Origin: Verrucomicrobiota bacterium
GTDB taxonomy: Bacteria; Verrucomicrobiota; Verrucomicrobiia; Verrucomicrobiales; Verrucomicrobiaceae
Assembly: GCA_017301975.1 (NCBI GenBank)
Contig: JAFLEI010000002.1
Coordinates: 124,001 to 188,000, forward strand
DNA length: 64,000 nucleotides
Direction of reading: 5' to 3'
Shown here piece after piece: positions 1 through 10,978 of this stretch (within the stretch, counting starts at the first letter, position 1; the number at the start of each line of letters is the position of its first letter). The position numbers were made by a program, and so were the translations under genes. The notes under the pieces are model-generated. The model was not told the DNA's origin. It ran no database searches and worked only from the letters and a program-made list of their open reading frames with translations.

Positions 1-1
1 A

Positions 2-388
2 GACCAGTTCCCGACCAACATCTATCTCACCACCGAGATCATGCTGGAAGTGCTGAAGATGGGCGGCCTCACCACGGGCGGCCTCAATTTTGACGCCAAG
101 TGCCGCCGTGAGTCCTTTGAGCCTGTGGATCTCTTCCACGCGCACATTGGCGGCATGGACGCCTTTGCACGCGGTCTGAAGATCGCGCACGCGATGATCG
201 AAGACGGTCGTCTCGATGGCTTCATCAAGCAACGCTACAGCAGCTACGACTCCGGCATTGGCGCGAAGATTGAGAAGGGCGAAGTCGGCTTTGCCGAACT
301 CGAAGCGCACATCCTTGCGAACGGAGAGCCGCTCCTTGGCAGCGGGCGCCAGGAAATGCTCGAGAACCTGGTGAACGACTACCTGTAA
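2..388 (+). CDS. xylA: Xylose isomerase, C-terminal part (cut by window edge)
   Basis: The last 128 residues of xylose isomerase are visible; the reading frame is open to the window edge, so the gene begins outside. The enzyme interconverts D-xylose and D-xylulose in the cytoplasm, using divalent metal ions in a TIM barrel. Seen in the sequence: the family block [13 protein letters not shown] followed by RRESFEP and [15 protein letters not shown], a late stretch typical of the group that includes Bacteroidetes and Verrucomicrobia enzymes. Stop codon TAA is followed after about 30 bases by a strong hairpin terminator, so this is the last gene of its transcript. Nothing suggests damage. Assignment is secure; only the N-terminal metal-binding half is missing from view. 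Confidence 0.93.
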   Translation, partial: DQFPTNIYLTTEIMLEVLKMGGLTTGGLNFDAKCRRESFEPVDLFHAHIGGMDAFARGLKIAHAMIEDGRLDGFIKQRYSSYDSGIGAKIEKGEVGFAELEAHILANGEPLLGSGRQEMLENLVNDYL

Positions 389-418
389 GCAGGGAGCAGA
401 GCGTTGATTCAAATCGTG

Positions 419-450
419 TGAGGCGGCCGGCAACGGCCGCCTCACTTTTT
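419..450 (+). terminator. Rho-independent terminator after xylA
   Basis: A perfect 10-bp stem (419-428 with 435-444), six-base loop and a following run of five T (446-450). It lies 30 bases after the xylA stop codon. The remainder, 451-590, carries no gene or clear promoter that I can see before the trehalose operon. Confidence 0.85.
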
Positions 451-590
451 GGGTGTGGCAGCGTGCGGCAAGCCAGCGCCTTATTGCATGGTCAGGTTTT
501 GCCCCATTCTGACATAAGGTTACATGCCAGATGTGGCGCACGAGGGCATGGGGCCTTGCATCCATGAAAGGTCTGCGACACCTGTCCCTC

Positions 591-3500
591 ATGAGCGATC
601 CATTGTGGTTTAAAGATGCCATCATTTACCAGCTGCATGTACGTGCCTTCTGTGATGGGGATGGAGACGGAATCGGCGATTTTCGCGGACTGATCTCGAA
701 GCTGAATTATTTGGAGCAACTGGGGGTGACGGCGCTCTGGCTGCTGCCGTTTTACCCCTCTCCGCTGCGGGATGACGGCTATGACACGGCGGACTACACG
801 GCGGTGAATCCGGTCTATGGCACGCTGGCGGATTTTCAGGAGTTTCTTGACGAGGCGCACCGGCGCAACATGCGCGTGATCACAGAGCTGGTGCTCAATC
901 ATACCAGCGACCAGCATGCGTGGTTTCAGCGGGCGCGCCGTGCAAAACCGGGCTCGCCGGAGCGTGAGTTCTATGTGTGGAGCGACACCCCGGAGCCCTA
1001 CCGTGAGGCGCGCATCATCTTCAAGGATTTCGAGCAGTCCAACTGGGCCTGGGATCCGCTGGCGAACGCCTACTACTGGCACCGCTTTTACGCGCATCAG
1101 CCGGATTTGAACTGGGACAACCCGGAGGTGGAGAAGGCGATGTTCAAGGCCATCGATTTCTGGCTTGGCATGGGGGTGGACGGGCTGCGGCTGGATGCGG
1201 TGCCTTATCTCATTGAGCGCGACGGGACGAACTGTGAAAACCTGCCTGAAACGCATGCCATCCTGCGAAGGCTGCGGGCGCATATTGACAGCAAGTTCCC
1301 GAATCGGATGCTGCTTGCGGAGGCCAACCAGTGGCCGGAGGAAGCGGCGGCGTACTTTGGGAAGGACGGGGACGAGTGCTCGATGGCATTCCATTTTCCG
1401 GTGATGCCACGGCTCTTCATGGCGCTGCAGATGGAGGACCGCTTTCCGATCATCGACATCCTGGAGCAGACGCCGGCGATTCCTGCGAATTCGCAGTGGG
1501 CCATGTTTCTGCGCAATCATGATGAACTGACGCTGGAAATGGTGACGGATGAGGAGCGTGACTACATGTACCGGGTCTATGCCGCAGACCAGCGTGCGAG
1601 GATCAATCTGGGGATCCGCCGCCGGCTGGCACCGCTGCTGCGCAACAGCCGGCGCAAGATCGAGCTGCTCAATGTGCTGCTGCTTTCGATGACGGGAACG
1701 CCGATCATCTACTACGGGGATGAGATCGGGATGGGGGACAACATTTACCTGGGCGACCGCAATGGTGTGCGCACGCCGATGCAGTGGAGCATGGACCGCA
1801 ATGCGGGCTTTTCGCGGGCCAACGCGCAGCAGCTTTATTTCCCGGTGATCATCGATTCCGAATATCACTATGAGGCGGTCAATGTGGAGACGCAGGAGTA
1901 CAACCCGTCGTCTCTGCTGTGGTGGACGCGCCGGATTGTGGCGATGCGTCAGCGCTTCAAAGCCTTTGGGCGTGGGAGCATGGTGTTTCTGCCTTCGGAT
2001 AATCCGCGAGTGATCGCGTTTGTGAAGGAGTTTGAAGAGGAGAAGATCCTGGTGGTGGCGAATTTGTCGCGCTTTGCGCAGGCGGTGGAGCTGGATCTGG
2101 CGCAGTGGCAGGGGCTGAGGCCGATGGAAGTTTTCAGTCACAACCGTTTTCCGGTCATCGCGGCCACGCCGTACTTCCTGACAATGGGGCCTCATGATTA
2201 TCTGTGGCTGACGCTGGAACAAAACACCGAGCCTGCCCGCATCGGGGGGGCGTTCACGCCGCCGCTGGTGGAGCAGCCGGCCACATGGGCCAGTGTGCTG
2301 GCTGCGGTGCACGGGCATGCTTTCAGTGAGCAAACCCTGCCGGACTGCCTGCAACACTGCCGCTGGTTTGGTGGCAAGGCGCACGCGCTGCGCAGCGTGC
2401 AGGTGCATGAGATGGTGTCTCTGGGGCAGGCGACAACAGGCGGCGATGCCGGACGACTGGCCTTTCTTCAGGTCAATTATTTCGACGTGCCGCCGGAATT
2501 GTACCTGCTGCCCCTGCAACTGGCCGCAGCGGGGCAGGCATCCGAATCCGTCGTGGCGCGCTTTGCGACATCGGACGGTGAGGGGGTGCTGTTTGATGCA
2601 TTGGACGATGAGAGTTTCCGTTCGGCGCTGCTTGAGGTCATCCTTGGCGAGAAGGTCCTGCGTGGACGCTCCGGCGAGCTTGTCGGTTTGTGCGGTGCAG
2701 CGTTCAAGGAGCAGGCTGCGGAATTCAAGCTGCCATTGCCTTCACGCGCGCTGCGGGCTGAGCAAAGCAATTCGGCCGTCATTTATGACGGACGCTATTT
2801 CCTGAAGCTCTACCGCAAGCCGGAGGCCGGGCAGAATCCAGATGCCGAGCTGCTGCGCTTTCTCAGCGAGCGGCAGGGCTTCACGAATGTTCCGGGGTAC
2901 TGCGGTGCGATCGAGTATCGGGCGCAGGGCGCGGAGCCGAGAGTTCTGGCGCTGCTGGTGGCCAACGTGCCCAACGAGGGTGATGCGTGGGAGTACACGC
3001 TGGGCGCTCTGGGGCGTTTTTATGAGCGCGTGCTGACCCATGAGCGCGTGCTGGCACTGCCGCCGGAGAGCAATGTGGAACTGATGCCGGAACTCATCGA
3101 TGAAGTGGTCGGCGGGGTGTATCCTGAGCGCGTCCGGCAACTGGGCGAACGCACGGCCCAGATGCACCTCGCGCTGGCTGTGGATGTGGAAGATGCCCAT
3201 TTTTCTCCGGAGGAGTTTACAGGGCTCTACCAGCGGTCGCTTTATCAGTCCATGCGGTCGGGCACGCGGCGCATGAGCCAGTTGCTGCATCAGAGGCTTG
3301 CGTCCCTGCCCGAACTGTACCGTGAAGAAGCGGCGACGCTCCTTCAGCGGCAGGATGAAATTCTCAGCCGCCAGGCGGCCATCCTGGAGCATAAGATCAC
3401 TGCCACGCGCATCCGCCACCATGGGGACTATCATCTGGGCCAGGTGCTGAACACGGGGCGCGATTTCTGCATCATCGATTTTGAAGGAGAACCGGCCCGC

Positions 3501-3875
3501 CCGCTGAGCGAGCGCCGCATCAAGCGATCACCCCTGCGCGATGTGGCCGGCATGCTGCGATCGTTTCACTACGCCGCCTACACGGCGCTGGCCCAGCAGC
3601 ATGGGCTGAAGGCAGGCGAGACCGAGAACCTGGAAAAGTGGGCGGAGATCTGGGTGAAGAGCATCAGCGCCAATTTCCTGGACGCCTATCTCAGCACCGC
3701 GAAAGGGGCCTCCTTTTTGCCGGAGTCTGAGAAGACGCTGAAGATGCTGATCGACGCCTATCTGCTGGAGAAGGCGGTGTACGAGGTCTGCTACGAGCTC
3801 AACAACCGGCCTGAGTGGATTTACATTCCCATCCGCGGCATCGTACACATTCTCGACGGAGGAACCCCTGCATGA
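591..3875 (+). CDS. treS: Trehalose synthase (maltose glucosyltransferase) fused to maltokinase
   Basis: A 1094-residue fusion. Residues 1 to about 560 are a GH13 trehalose synthase that interconverts maltose and trehalose: the block FYPSPLRDDGYDTADY, nucleophile Asp202 in GLRLDAV, acid/base Glu244 in AEANQW and transition-state Asp311 in RNHDE are all present. Residues about 590-1094 form a maltokinase (ATP + maltose to maltose 1-phosphate), with CRWFGGK at its start and kinase motifs HGDYHLGQ (Asp946) and IIDFEGEP (Asp963). The start at 591 (MSDPLWFKD) matches where the family begins; in-frame starts at 531 and 564 would add an unrelated leader, and no strong ribosome site separates them. 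It overlaps treZ by ATGA. TreS-Mak fusions are known; the maltose 1-phosphate user GlgE is not in this window. Confidence 0.95.
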   Translation: MSDPLWFKDAIIYQLHVRAFCDGDGDGIGDFRGLISKLNYLEQLGVTALWLLPFYPSPLRDDGYDTADYTAVNPVYGTLADFQEFLDEAHRRNMRVITELVLNHTSDQHAWFQRARRAKPGSPEREFYVWSDTPEPYREARIIFKDFEQSNWAWDPLANAYYWHRFYAHQPDLNWDNPEVEKAMFKAIDFWLGMGVDGLRLDAVPYLIERDGTNCENLPETHAILRRLRAHIDSKFPNRMLLAEANQWPEEAAAYFGKDGDECSMAFHFPVMPRLFMALQMEDRFPIIDILEQTPAIPANSQWAMFLRNHDELTLEMVTDEERDYMYRVYAADQRARINLGIRRRLAPLLRNSRRKIELLNVLLLSMTGTPIIYYGDEIGMGDNIYLGDRNGVRTPMQWSMDRNAGFSRANAQQLYFPVIIDSEYHYEAVNVETQEYNPSSLLWWTRRIVAMRQRFKAFGRGSMVFLPSDNPRVIAFVKEFEEEKILVVANLSRFAQAVELDLAQWQGLRPMEVFSHNRFPVIAATPYFLTMGPHDYLWLTLEQNTEPARIGGAFTPPLVEQPATWASVLAAVHGHAFSEQTLPDCLQHCRWFGGKAHALRSVQVHEMVSLGQATTGGDAGRLAFLQVNYFDVPPELYLLPLQLAAAGQASESVVARFATSDGEGVLFDALDDESFRSALLEVILGEKVLRGRSGELVGLCGAAFKEQAAEFKLPLPSRALRAEQSNSAVIYDGRYFLKLYRKPEAGQNPDAELLRFLSERQGFTNVPGYCGAIEYRAQGAEPRVLALLVANVPNEGDAWEYTLGALGRFYERVLTHERVLALPPESNVELMPELIDEVVGGVYPERVRQLGERTAQMHLALAVDVEDAHFSPEEFTGLYQRSLYQSMRSGTRRMSQLLHQRLASLPELYREEAATLLQRQDEILSRQAAILEHKITATRIRHHGDYHLGQVLNTGRDFCIIDFEGEPARPLSERRIKRSPLRDVAGMLRSFHYAAYTALAQQHGLKAGETENLEKWAEIWVKSISANFLDAYLSTAKGASFLPESEKTLKMLIDAYLLEKAVYEVCYELNNRPEWIYIPIRGIVHILDGGTPA

Positions 3876-5695
3876 GCGAAGGGGTGCGCAGACGGCGTCC
3901 ACAGGGCGCTGATATTTATGCGGACGGAGTTCACTACCGCATCTGGGCGCCGGAACGGCAGCAGGTGGAGGTGAGAATCCAACCTTCCAACGGGGACGGG
4001 GTGCGCAGCCTGCTATTGACCAAGGACGACGGCGGTTATCACGACGGAGTGGATCTGCAGGGCCGGGCGGGTGACCGCTACCAGTATGTGGTGGATGGTG
4101 AAGGGCCATTCCCGGATCCTGCTTCACGCTCACAGCCTGAGGGAGTGCACGATGCGTCCATGGTGGTCGATCCGAGCACCTATGCATGGAAGGATGTGGG
4201 ATGGAAATGTCCGCCGCTGCGTGATCTCGTTTTGTATGAGATCCACGTGGGTGCCTTCACGAGCGAGGGGACCTTTTCTGCCGCCATTGAAAAGCTGCCG
4301 CATCTGCGTGACCTGGGAATCAACGCGCTGCAGATCATGCCCGTGGCGGATTTTCCCGGCGAGAGGAACTGGGGCTACGATGGGGTGAGCTTGTTTGCCC
4401 CGGCGCGTTGTTACGGTACGCCGGACGATCTGCGTGCGCTGGTGGATGCCGCGCATGCCGAGGGGATCGCGGTGGTGCTGGACGTGGTGTACAACCACCT
4501 GGGAGCCGATGGCAACTACCTTGGCGTTTACAGCCGCTTTTACTTCAAGGACGAGGTGCACACTCCTTGGGGGGCGGCGCTGAATTACGACGGCCATCAG
4601 CATCCGGCAGTGCGGGAGTATTTCCTGTCCAACGTGGCCTACTGGCTTGACGAATTTCATTTCGACGGCCTGAGGCTGGATGCCACGCATGCGATTCTGG
4701 ACGCATCCTCCCGCCATCTGCTGGCGGAGATCGCCGCTGCGGCGCATGAGCGTGGCGCATTCGTCATCGCGGAAGACGAGCGCAACCTTTCGGCGGTGAT
4801 CACTCCGGAGGGCCACGGCATGGATGCCGTGTATGCGGATGATTTTTGCCACTCGATCCAGGTGGCGCTGGGTGACAGATCCTACCAGGAGGACTTCACC
4901 GGAAGCGCAGCAGAGCTGGCCGATGAGCTGTGGCATGGCTGGCACTACCGCGGCCAGTTGAGCAAGCATCTGGGAGCGCCGCGTGGCAGCATCAGCGAGC
5001 ATCTGCCTCCGGAAAAATTTGCCTTTTGCATCAGCAATCACGATCAAGTGGGCAATCGCGCCTTTGGCGAGCGGCTGCATCAAATCGCCACGCCGGAGGC
5101 CTATCGCGCCGCGAGCGCCCTGCTGCTGCTGGCACCGGCCACGCCGATGATGTTCATGGGCCAGGAATGGGGAGCGAGCACGCCCTTTCAGTACTTCACC
5201 CATCACAACGACGAACTTGGGCGTCTCGTCACTGAAGGGCGGCGCAAGGAGTTTGCCCGTTTTCCGGAGTTTCGAGATCCAGAATCTGCCCGGCGGATTC
5301 CGGATCCGCAAAGCCATGACACCTTCCTGCGCTCCAAACTGAACTGGGCTGAAACGACCCAGTCGCCCCACCAGGAACTGCTGAACCTGCATCGCGAATG
5401 CCTGCGACTGCGGGCGCAGGAGCCCGCACTGCGGCCGGTGTCGCGTTCAGGCTGGGAGGCGATGGATCTGGGCGCAGTCGCGCTGAGATATTGCGGACCG
5501 AATGGTGAATGGCTCGTGCTGGCGCATCTCGCGCCCACAGCGCTGGCCGTCACGCTGCCGGCCGCAGACTGGCAGTGCTTTTTTTCAACCAACGAAACAC
5601 GTTTTGGCGGCAGCGGTGCTGCGGGGTTTGACCCTGCGGCCGGCAGGGTGGCATTCAGCCAGCCGGAGCTGCTCGTCCTGCACACGACATCATGA
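3872..5695 (+). CDS. treZ: Malto-oligosyltrehalose trehalohydrolase
   Basis: Cytoplasmic GH13 enzyme of 607 residues that cuts free trehalose from the end of maltooligosyltrehalose made by TreY. An N-terminal early-set (E-set) domain (about 10-100, ADIYADGVHYRIWAPE) precedes the barrel. Catalytic residues are visible: Asp270 in GLRLDATHA, Glu301 in IAEDER and Asp391 in SNHDQVGNRAFGERL. The chosen start at 3872 has a good ribosome site (ggagga, 3858-3863) and overlaps the treS stop as ATGA; an upstream in-frame start at 3815 would lie inside treS and is unlikely. It in turn overlaps treY. The WGYDGV and NHLG stretches separate it from the related glycogen branching enzyme. Assignment is firm. 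Confidence 0.95.
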   Translation: MSEGVRRRRPQGADIYADGVHYRIWAPERQQVEVRIQPSNGDGVRSLLLTKDDGGYHDGVDLQGRAGDRYQYVVDGEGPFPDPASRSQPEGVHDASMVVDPSTYAWKDVGWKCPPLRDLVLYEIHVGAFTSEGTFSAAIEKLPHLRDLGINALQIMPVADFPGERNWGYDGVSLFAPARCYGTPDDLRALVDAAHAEGIAVVLDVVYNHLGADGNYLGVYSRFYFKDEVHTPWGAALNYDGHQHPAVREYFLSNVAYWLDEFHFDGLRLDATHAILDASSRHLLAEIAAAAHERGAFVIAEDERNLSAVITPEGHGMDAVYADDFCHSIQVALGDRSYQEDFTGSAAELADELWHGWHYRGQLSKHLGAPRGSISEHLPPEKFAFCISNHDQVGNRAFGERLHQIATPEAYRAASALLLLAPATPMMFMGQEWGASTPFQYFTHHNDELGRLVTEGRRKEFARFPEFRDPESARRIPDPQSHDTFLRSKLNWAETTQSPHQELLNLHRECLRLRAQEPALRPVSRSGWEAMDLGAVALRYCGPNGEWLVLAHLAPTALAVTLPAADWQCFFSTNETRFGGSGAAGFDPAAGRVAFSQPELLVLHTTS

Positions 5696-8529
5696 CCCAC
5701 ACCCGTTCACTCATTCCTTCCGCCACCTACCGGCTGCAGTTCAACAAGCACTTCACGTTCCGGCAGGCGCGTGAGCTGGTGCCGTATCTGCGGGATCTCG
5801 GCATCAGCCATGTGTATGCTTCGCCGTTTTTCCGTGCAGGGCCCGGCAGTCTGCATGGCTATGACATCGGGGATCACAACGAACTGAATCCTGAGATTGG
5901 TTCACGGGCGGATTACGATGAGCTGGTGGAGGCGCTGCATGAGCAAGGGCTGGGGCAGATTGTGGACTTTGTGCCGAATCACATGGGGATCGGATCGCCA
6001 GTGAACACGTGGTGGACGGACGTGCTGGAGAACGGGCCGAGTTCCGAGTTTGCGCCGCATTTTGACATCGACTGGAGGCCGCTGAAAAGCGACCTGAACA
6101 ACCGCGTGCTGCTGCCGATTCTGGGAGACCAGTACGGACGTGTGCTGGAGCGTGGCGAGTTCAAGCTGGAGTTTGAGGCAGGGGCCTTTTTCCTGCGCTA
6201 CTTTGACACGCGGCTGCCCATCGCACCGCGCACTTACACGCTGATCCTCCGGCCGGTGCTTGAGCAACTGGGGACGATGGGTGTCTCGGAAGATTTCCAG
6301 GCGGAGTTTCAGAGTGTCATCACCGCGCTGGAGCATCTGCCGCCGCGCACGGAGACGGATCCGGCAAAGATCGCCGAGCGTTTGCGCGAAAAAGAGATCA
6401 TCAAGCGCCGACTGCTGCGGCGCTGTGATGAATGCCCGGAACTGATCGAGGCGATCCACAAGACCCTGCGAGACATTGAGGGAAGGCCGGGAGATGCGCG
6501 CAGCTTTGATGCGTTCGATGAACTCCTCACTGCACAGGCGTACCGGCTGAGCTTCTGGCGTGTGGCGGCGGAGGAGATCAACTACCGGCGCTTTTTTGAC
6601 ATCAACGAACTTGCGGCCATTCGCGTGGAACTGCCGGAGGTTTTCGAGGCGACTCACAAGCTGCTGCTTGAACTGATCGCCAGCGGTTCACTCGACGGGG
6701 TGCGCATTGATCATGTGGACGGGCTTTGGAATCCTGCCGAATACCTTGCGCTGCTGCAGACGCGTGCCGCCCAGTATCTGCCTGAAAGCGGGGACAAGAT
6801 GCCGCTGTATCTGGTGGTGGAAAAGATCCTGCTCGGTGATGAGCGCCTGGCCCCTGACTGGCCCGTGCACGGCACCACCGGCTATGAGTTTGCCAATCAG
6901 GCGGTCCGGCTGTTGATCGATCCCGCCGCTGAAAAGTCGCTGACTGAGAGCTATGCGAAATTCATTGGCGCGACGACGAGCTTCCATGAGATCGCCTACC
7001 ATCGCAAACAGCTCGTCATGCGGCTCGCGCTGGCCAGTGAGATCAACGTGCTGGCGTTCATGCTGGACCGGCTGTCGGAGAGCAACCGATGGTACCGGGA
7101 CTTCACGCTGAATGCGCTGACGACCGCCGTGCGCGAGGTGATCGCCTGCTTTCCCGTGTACCGCACCTACGTCACGCCTGATCAGGATCCCAGCGCGGAG
7201 GACATCCTCGCGGTGCGTCGTGCCGTGCGGCTTGCGGAACGCCGCAATCCGGGCATCGAACGCTCCATGTTCGATTTCCTGGGGGAAATTTTGCTGAAGA
7301 AATTCCCAGAGAACATTGATGAGCAGACACGAGCCGAGCACATGCAATTCGTGATGAAGTTTCAGCAGTGCACGGGGCCGATCATGGCGAAAGGCGTGGA
7401 AGACACGAGCTTCTATATTTACAACCGGCTGGTGGCTTTGAACGAAGTCGGCGGGGAGCCGCATCACTTCGCGATCTCGCCGGAGAAATTTTTCAACGAA
7501 TGCATGGCGCGGCAGCGTGAGCATCCGCACTGCATGCTGGCGACCTCCACCCACGACACCAAGCGCAGCGAGGATGTGCGGGCGCGCATTGCGGCACTGT
7601 CGGAACTTCCTGCTGAATGGCGCAAGGCGCTGCGCCGGTGGCAGACGATCAACCGCAGGCACAAGCGCGAGATCGAGGGAGAGCTGGCCCCGGATGCGAA
7701 TGAGGAATATCTTGTATATCAGACGCTGCTGGGCAGCTGGCCGCTGGAGCCGATGGACAAGGCGGCGCGAGCCAGCTACCTCGGCCGCATTCAGGAGTAT
7801 CTGATCAAGGCCATCAAGGAGGCGAAGGTGAACAGCAGCTGGGTGCAGCCCAACGAGGAGTGGGAAAACGCCGTGCGCGACTTTGTGGCGAAGCTGCTGC
7901 GGGCCGGGGCCAACCGATTTCTCGATAATTTCAAACTGCTGGCGGAGAAGGTGGCGCAGCTTGGGATGGTCAACTCTCTCGCGCAGACCGTGCTCAAGGC
8001 GGCGGTGCCCGGCATGCCTGATTTCTACCAGGGCACAGAGCTGTGGGACTTCAGCCTGGTGGATCCTGACAACCGCCGGCAGGTTGATTACGCAGCGCGG
8101 CGTCAGGCGCTGGTCTCTCTCGCAAGCACCGAGCCGTCCGTGCTGCTGAATGAATGGCGTGACGGACGCATCAAGCTGCACGTGACGCATCAGCTATTGA
8201 ACTTTCGCCGCAGTCATCCCGCCTTGTTCATGCAGGGCAGTTTCAGCCCGGTGATCGCGACGGGGGCCCATGCGGAGTCTTGTGTGGCGTTTGTTCGCCG
8301 GCATGAAGGCAGCGCGCTGCTCGTCATTGTACCGCGACTGAGCGGGCGCGTCGGCTTTCCGCCGGTGGGGGACGCCTGGCGTGACACGGCACTTGAGTGG
8401 CCGGCAGAGTTCATGGGCAAAGAGGTTTGCGAACTCTTCAGCGGAGTGAAGCAGGTCATCAGCGTCAGTTCGTGCGCTGTGGCCGATGCCTTGCGAGTGC
8501 TGCCGGTGGCGGCCTATGCTCTAGTTTGA
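5692..8529 (+). CDS. treY: Malto-oligosyltrehalose synthase
   Basis: GH13 enzyme of 945 residues that turns the reducing-end alpha-1,4 bond of a maltodextrin into an alpha,alpha-1,1 bond, giving maltooligosyltrehalose for TreZ. Visible family blocks: [18 protein letters not shown] at the N terminus, [10 protein letters not shown] near 95, nucleophile Asp340 in [28 protein letters not shown] near 620 and [19 protein letters not shown] near 780. Length is that of the family. The start codon overlaps the treZ stop (ATGA), so the three trehalose genes are translationally coupled. It ends only three bases before the convergent M1 peptidase gene, with no room for a separate terminator. Confidence 0.96.
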   Translation: MTHTRSLIPSATYRLQFNKHFTFRQARELVPYLRDLGISHVYASPFFRAGPGSLHGYDIGDHNELNPEIGSRADYDELVEALHEQGLGQIVDFVPNHMGIGSPVNTWWTDVLENGPSSEFAPHFDIDWRPLKSDLNNRVLLPILGDQYGRVLERGEFKLEFEAGAFFLRYFDTRLPIAPRTYTLILRPVLEQLGTMGVSEDFQAEFQSVITALEHLPPRTETDPAKIAERLREKEIIKRRLLRRCDECPELIEAIHKTLRDIEGRPGDARSFDAFDELLTAQAYRLSFWRVAAEEINYRRFFDINELAAIRVELPEVFEATHKLLLELIASGSLDGVRIDHVDGLWNPAEYLALLQTRAAQYLPESGDKMPLYLVVEKILLGDERLAPDWPVHGTTGYEFANQAVRLLIDPAAEKSLTESYAKFIGATTSFHEIAYHRKQLVMRLALASEINVLAFMLDRLSESNRWYRDFTLNALTTAVREVIACFPVYRTYVTPDQDPSAEDILAVRRAVRLAERRNPGIERSMFDFLGEILLKKFPENIDEQTRAEHMQFVMKFQQCTGPIMAKGVEDTSFYIYNRLVALNEVGGEPHHFAISPEKFFNECMARQREHPHCMLATSTHDTKRSEDVRARIAALSELPAEWRKALRRWQTINRRHKREIEGELAPDANEEYLVYQTLLGSWPLEPMDKAARASYLGRIQEYLIKAIKEAKVNSSWVQPNEEWENAVRDFVAKLLRAGANRFLDNFKLLAEKVAQLGMVNSLAQTVLKAAVPGMPDFYQGTELWDFSLVDPDNRRQVDYAARRQALVSLASTEPSVLLNEWRDGRIKLHVTHQLLNFRRSHPALFMQGSFSPVIATGAHAESCVAFVRRHEGSALLVIVPRLSGRVGFPPVGDAWRDTALEWPAEFMGKEVCELFSGVKQVISVSSCAVADALRVLPVAAYALV

Positions 8530-8532
8530 GTG

Positions 8533-10857
8533 CTACTTTTTCTCGTCCGCCTTTTCGGCCTTGGTCAGCTCGCGCATGGGATTGACGGGCTTGTCGTCTT
8601 TGTAGAGCTGGAACTTGCTTTTCACGGGACGGCGGGGCCAGAAGTTGTTTTCGATGTCGGTGTCCACGAGTTCCTGGCGGGGGTCGAAGGTGACGGATTT
8701 CAGCTCCTTTTTGGTGAAGAGGAGTTTGGCGGCTTTCTCGGTGTTGAAGCGCCAGATTTCAGCGGGGAGCTTGAGCTCCTCGGTGCTGCCGTCGGTGTAT
8801 TCGACTTTCAAGATCACGGGGGTGATGAGGCCGCCGACGTTGCTGAATTCAATGAGGTAGAAGTTGTGCTTGGTCTGCAGCAAGGCGGGGTCGATCTTCT
8901 CCTCCTTGAGCTCTTTGATGAGAGACTCGAACTTCTTCTTTTCGCTCGGCAGCACGGTGGCCTTGTCATAGCTGTCGTAGAAGTCTTTAAGCTCGGGGTA
9001 GCGGTCGATGCGCTTGGAGAGCGAGTAGTTGCGCTCGCGGGTGAGGGTTTTGGGCAGTTCGTCCTCTTCCTTTTTCTTTTTGGGCTTCTCGATGGCGGGA
9101 TCGCGTGAGTCGAGTTGGAGCCACTTCACTTGATCAATGGATACATCGACATGGTCGGTGCTGTAAAACCAGCCGCGCCAGAACCAGTCGAGGTCGACGC
9201 CGCTGGCTTCTTCAATCGTGCGGAAGAAATCGGAGGGCGTGGGGCGCTTGAACATCCAGCGTTTGGCGTAGGTCTTGAAGGCGTGGTCGAAGGCTTCGCG
9301 TCCGAGGATGTGTTCGCGCAAGATATTGAGGGCCACGGTGGGCTGGCCGTAGGCATTGGGACCGAGGTCGGCGATGGATTCCGAGTTGGTCATCACCGGT
9401 GCGCGGTCCTTGAGGCGCATGTAGTCCGTCATGCCGCGTTCGTTCCGGCGGTGCTTCCAGTCGTTCTCCCATTCCTCCTCGGCGAGGAATTCGACGAAGG
9501 AGTTTAACCCTTCGTCCATCCAGGTCCATTGGCGCTCGTCGCTGTTCACGATCATAGGGAAGTAGTTGTGACCGACCTCGTGGATGACGACGCCGATGAG
9601 GGCGTACTTGGTCTTCTCGGGATAGGTGCCGTCTTTCTCAGGGCGCGGGCCATTGAAGCAGATCATCGGGTACTCCATGCCGCCGATGGGACCGTTGATC
9701 GACCACGCGACGGGATAGGGGTACTCGAAGGTGTAACGTGAATAGACCTGGATGGTGTGTGAGATGGCGTGGGTGGAATACTTGTCCCACAGCGGCATGC
9801 CTTCCTTGGGGTATAAGGACATGGCCATCACGGGTTTGCCCTTCACGCTGGCGCCTTCGACGGCCATGGCATCCCAGATGAATTTGCGTGAGGAGGCGAA
9901 GGCGAAATCGCGGACGTTGTCTGCCTGGAAGATCCAGGTCTTCCTGCCTTTGGGCTTGGATTTTTCAGCGGCTTTGGCTTCATCCGGCGTGACGATGAAG
10001 AGGGGTTTGGCCTTTTCGCTTTCGGCCTTGGCGAGGCGATCGCGCTGGGTTTTAGTCAAGACGGCGTCTGGATTTTGCAGGGTGCCTGTGGCGGCGACGA
10101 TGTGGTCGTCCGGCACGGTGAGGCGGACGGTGTAGTTGCCGAATTCGAGGGTGAACTCGCCGGTGCCGAGGAACTGCTTGTTGATCCAGCCCGCGTAGTC
10201 AGTGTAGGCGGCCATGCGCGGGAACCACTGGGCGATGGTGTAGATGGTGTTGCCGTCCTCCTTGAAGAACTCATAGCCGGTGCGCGCACTGATGCGGTCG
10301 CAGTCATTGATCGGGTAGCTCCAGGCGATCTTGAAGACGAAGTCGGCTCCGGCTGCGAGGGGTTCATTCAAGTCGAGGCGCAGCATGGTTTTCACCACGG
10401 CATGGGGCAGTGGATTGCCCTTGGCATCGGTGAGCTTGGTGATCTTCATCTCGCCATCGTAGTCTTCGTAGGCCAGCAGGCGGTCGAGAGCGGAGTAGGT
10501 GATCTTGCTGGGATCAATGCCGCGCTTGGTATTCGGCACGGCGCGCGAGTCCGCCGCGTGGGAAAGGAAATTTTGATCAAGCTGCACCCAGAGATAAGTC
10601 AGGGGATCCGGGGAGGCATTGTGGTAGGTCACTGTGGCCTCTCCGGTGATGGTGCGTTTCACGTCGTCCAGTTCGACGCTGATGTCATAGTCGGCACGAT
10701 TTTGCCAGTAGGCAGTTCCGGGGGCGCCGGAAGCATTGCGCTGTGGGGAAGGGGTGGGGATCGTGGGATCAAGCTGCTGAAACTTGCCGACCGGTGCGCC
10801 GGACTCAGCGGCGGAAAGGATGAGGGCGGCAAAAAAGACAGGAATGAGCAGTTTCAT
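8533..10857 (-). CDS. Exported M1-family metallopeptidase
   Basis: A 774-residue zinc aminopeptidase-like protein with a signal peptide (MKLLIPVFFAALILSAAES). The M1 catalytic set is complete: HEVGH at residues 426-430 and Glu449 in WMDEGLNSF, the expected 18-residue gap, with the substrate-binding GGMEY block about 35 residues before. This suggests an exported enzyme trimming peptides; some M1 relatives of this layout are annotated only as M1 family and substrate is unknown. The frame is open for another 112 codons upstream, but that leader is low-complexity and lacks a signal, so I start at 10857. A Lys/Glu-rich linker (KPKKKKEEDE) lies near residue 580. It diverges from the TIM-barrel gene at 10979, leaving 121 bases for both promoters. 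Confidence 0.9.
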   Translation of the reverse strand: MKLLIPVFFAALILSAAESGAPVGKFQQLDPTIPTPSPQRNASGAPGTAYWQNRADYDISVELDDVKRTITGEATVTYHNASPDPLTYLWVQLDQNFLSHAADSRAVPNTKRGIDPSKITYSALDRLLAYEDYDGEMKITKLTDAKGNPLPHAVVKTMLRLDLNEPLAAGADFVFKIAWSYPINDCDRISARTGYEFFKEDGNTIYTIAQWFPRMAAYTDYAGWINKQFLGTGEFTLEFGNYTVRLTVPDDHIVAATGTLQNPDAVLTKTQRDRLAKAESEKAKPLFIVTPDEAKAAEKSKPKGRKTWIFQADNVRDFAFASSRKFIWDAMAVEGASVKGKPVMAMSLYPKEGMPLWDKYSTHAISHTIQVYSRYTFEYPYPVAWSINGPIGGMEYPMICFNGPRPEKDGTYPEKTKYALIGVVIHEVGHNYFPMIVNSDERQWTWMDEGLNSFVEFLAEEEWENDWKHRRNERGMTDYMRLKDRAPVMTNSESIADLGPNAYGQPTVALNILREHILGREAFDHAFKTYAKRWMFKRPTPSDFFRTIEEASGVDLDWFWRGWFYSTDHVDVSIDQVKWLQLDSRDPAIEKPKKKKEEDELPKTLTRERNYSLSKRIDRYPELKDFYDSYDKATVLPSEKKKFESLIKELKEEKIDPALLQTKHNFYLIEFSNVGGLITPVILKVEYTDGSTEELKLPAEIWRFNTEKAAKLLFTKKELKSVTFDPRQELVDTDIENNFWPRRPVKSKFQLYKDDKPVNPMRELTKAEKADEKK

Positions 10858-10978
10858 GAGAAGGGCGATTCTCCAAATGCCGGAGTCAAAGGCAAGCGCA
10901 TCCTCCTCGCCTGATCTTGCGAGGCCCGGTGAGTTTCTTCCTCTTGCCTTCGTTTCCTGCTTCTGATTGCATCCAAGT

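Noticed and set aside
492..2519. 675-codon open frame on the minus strand inside the TreS gene
   Set aside because: Arg/His/Pro-rich, no domain, fully antisense to a certain gene; a GC-rich shadow frame.
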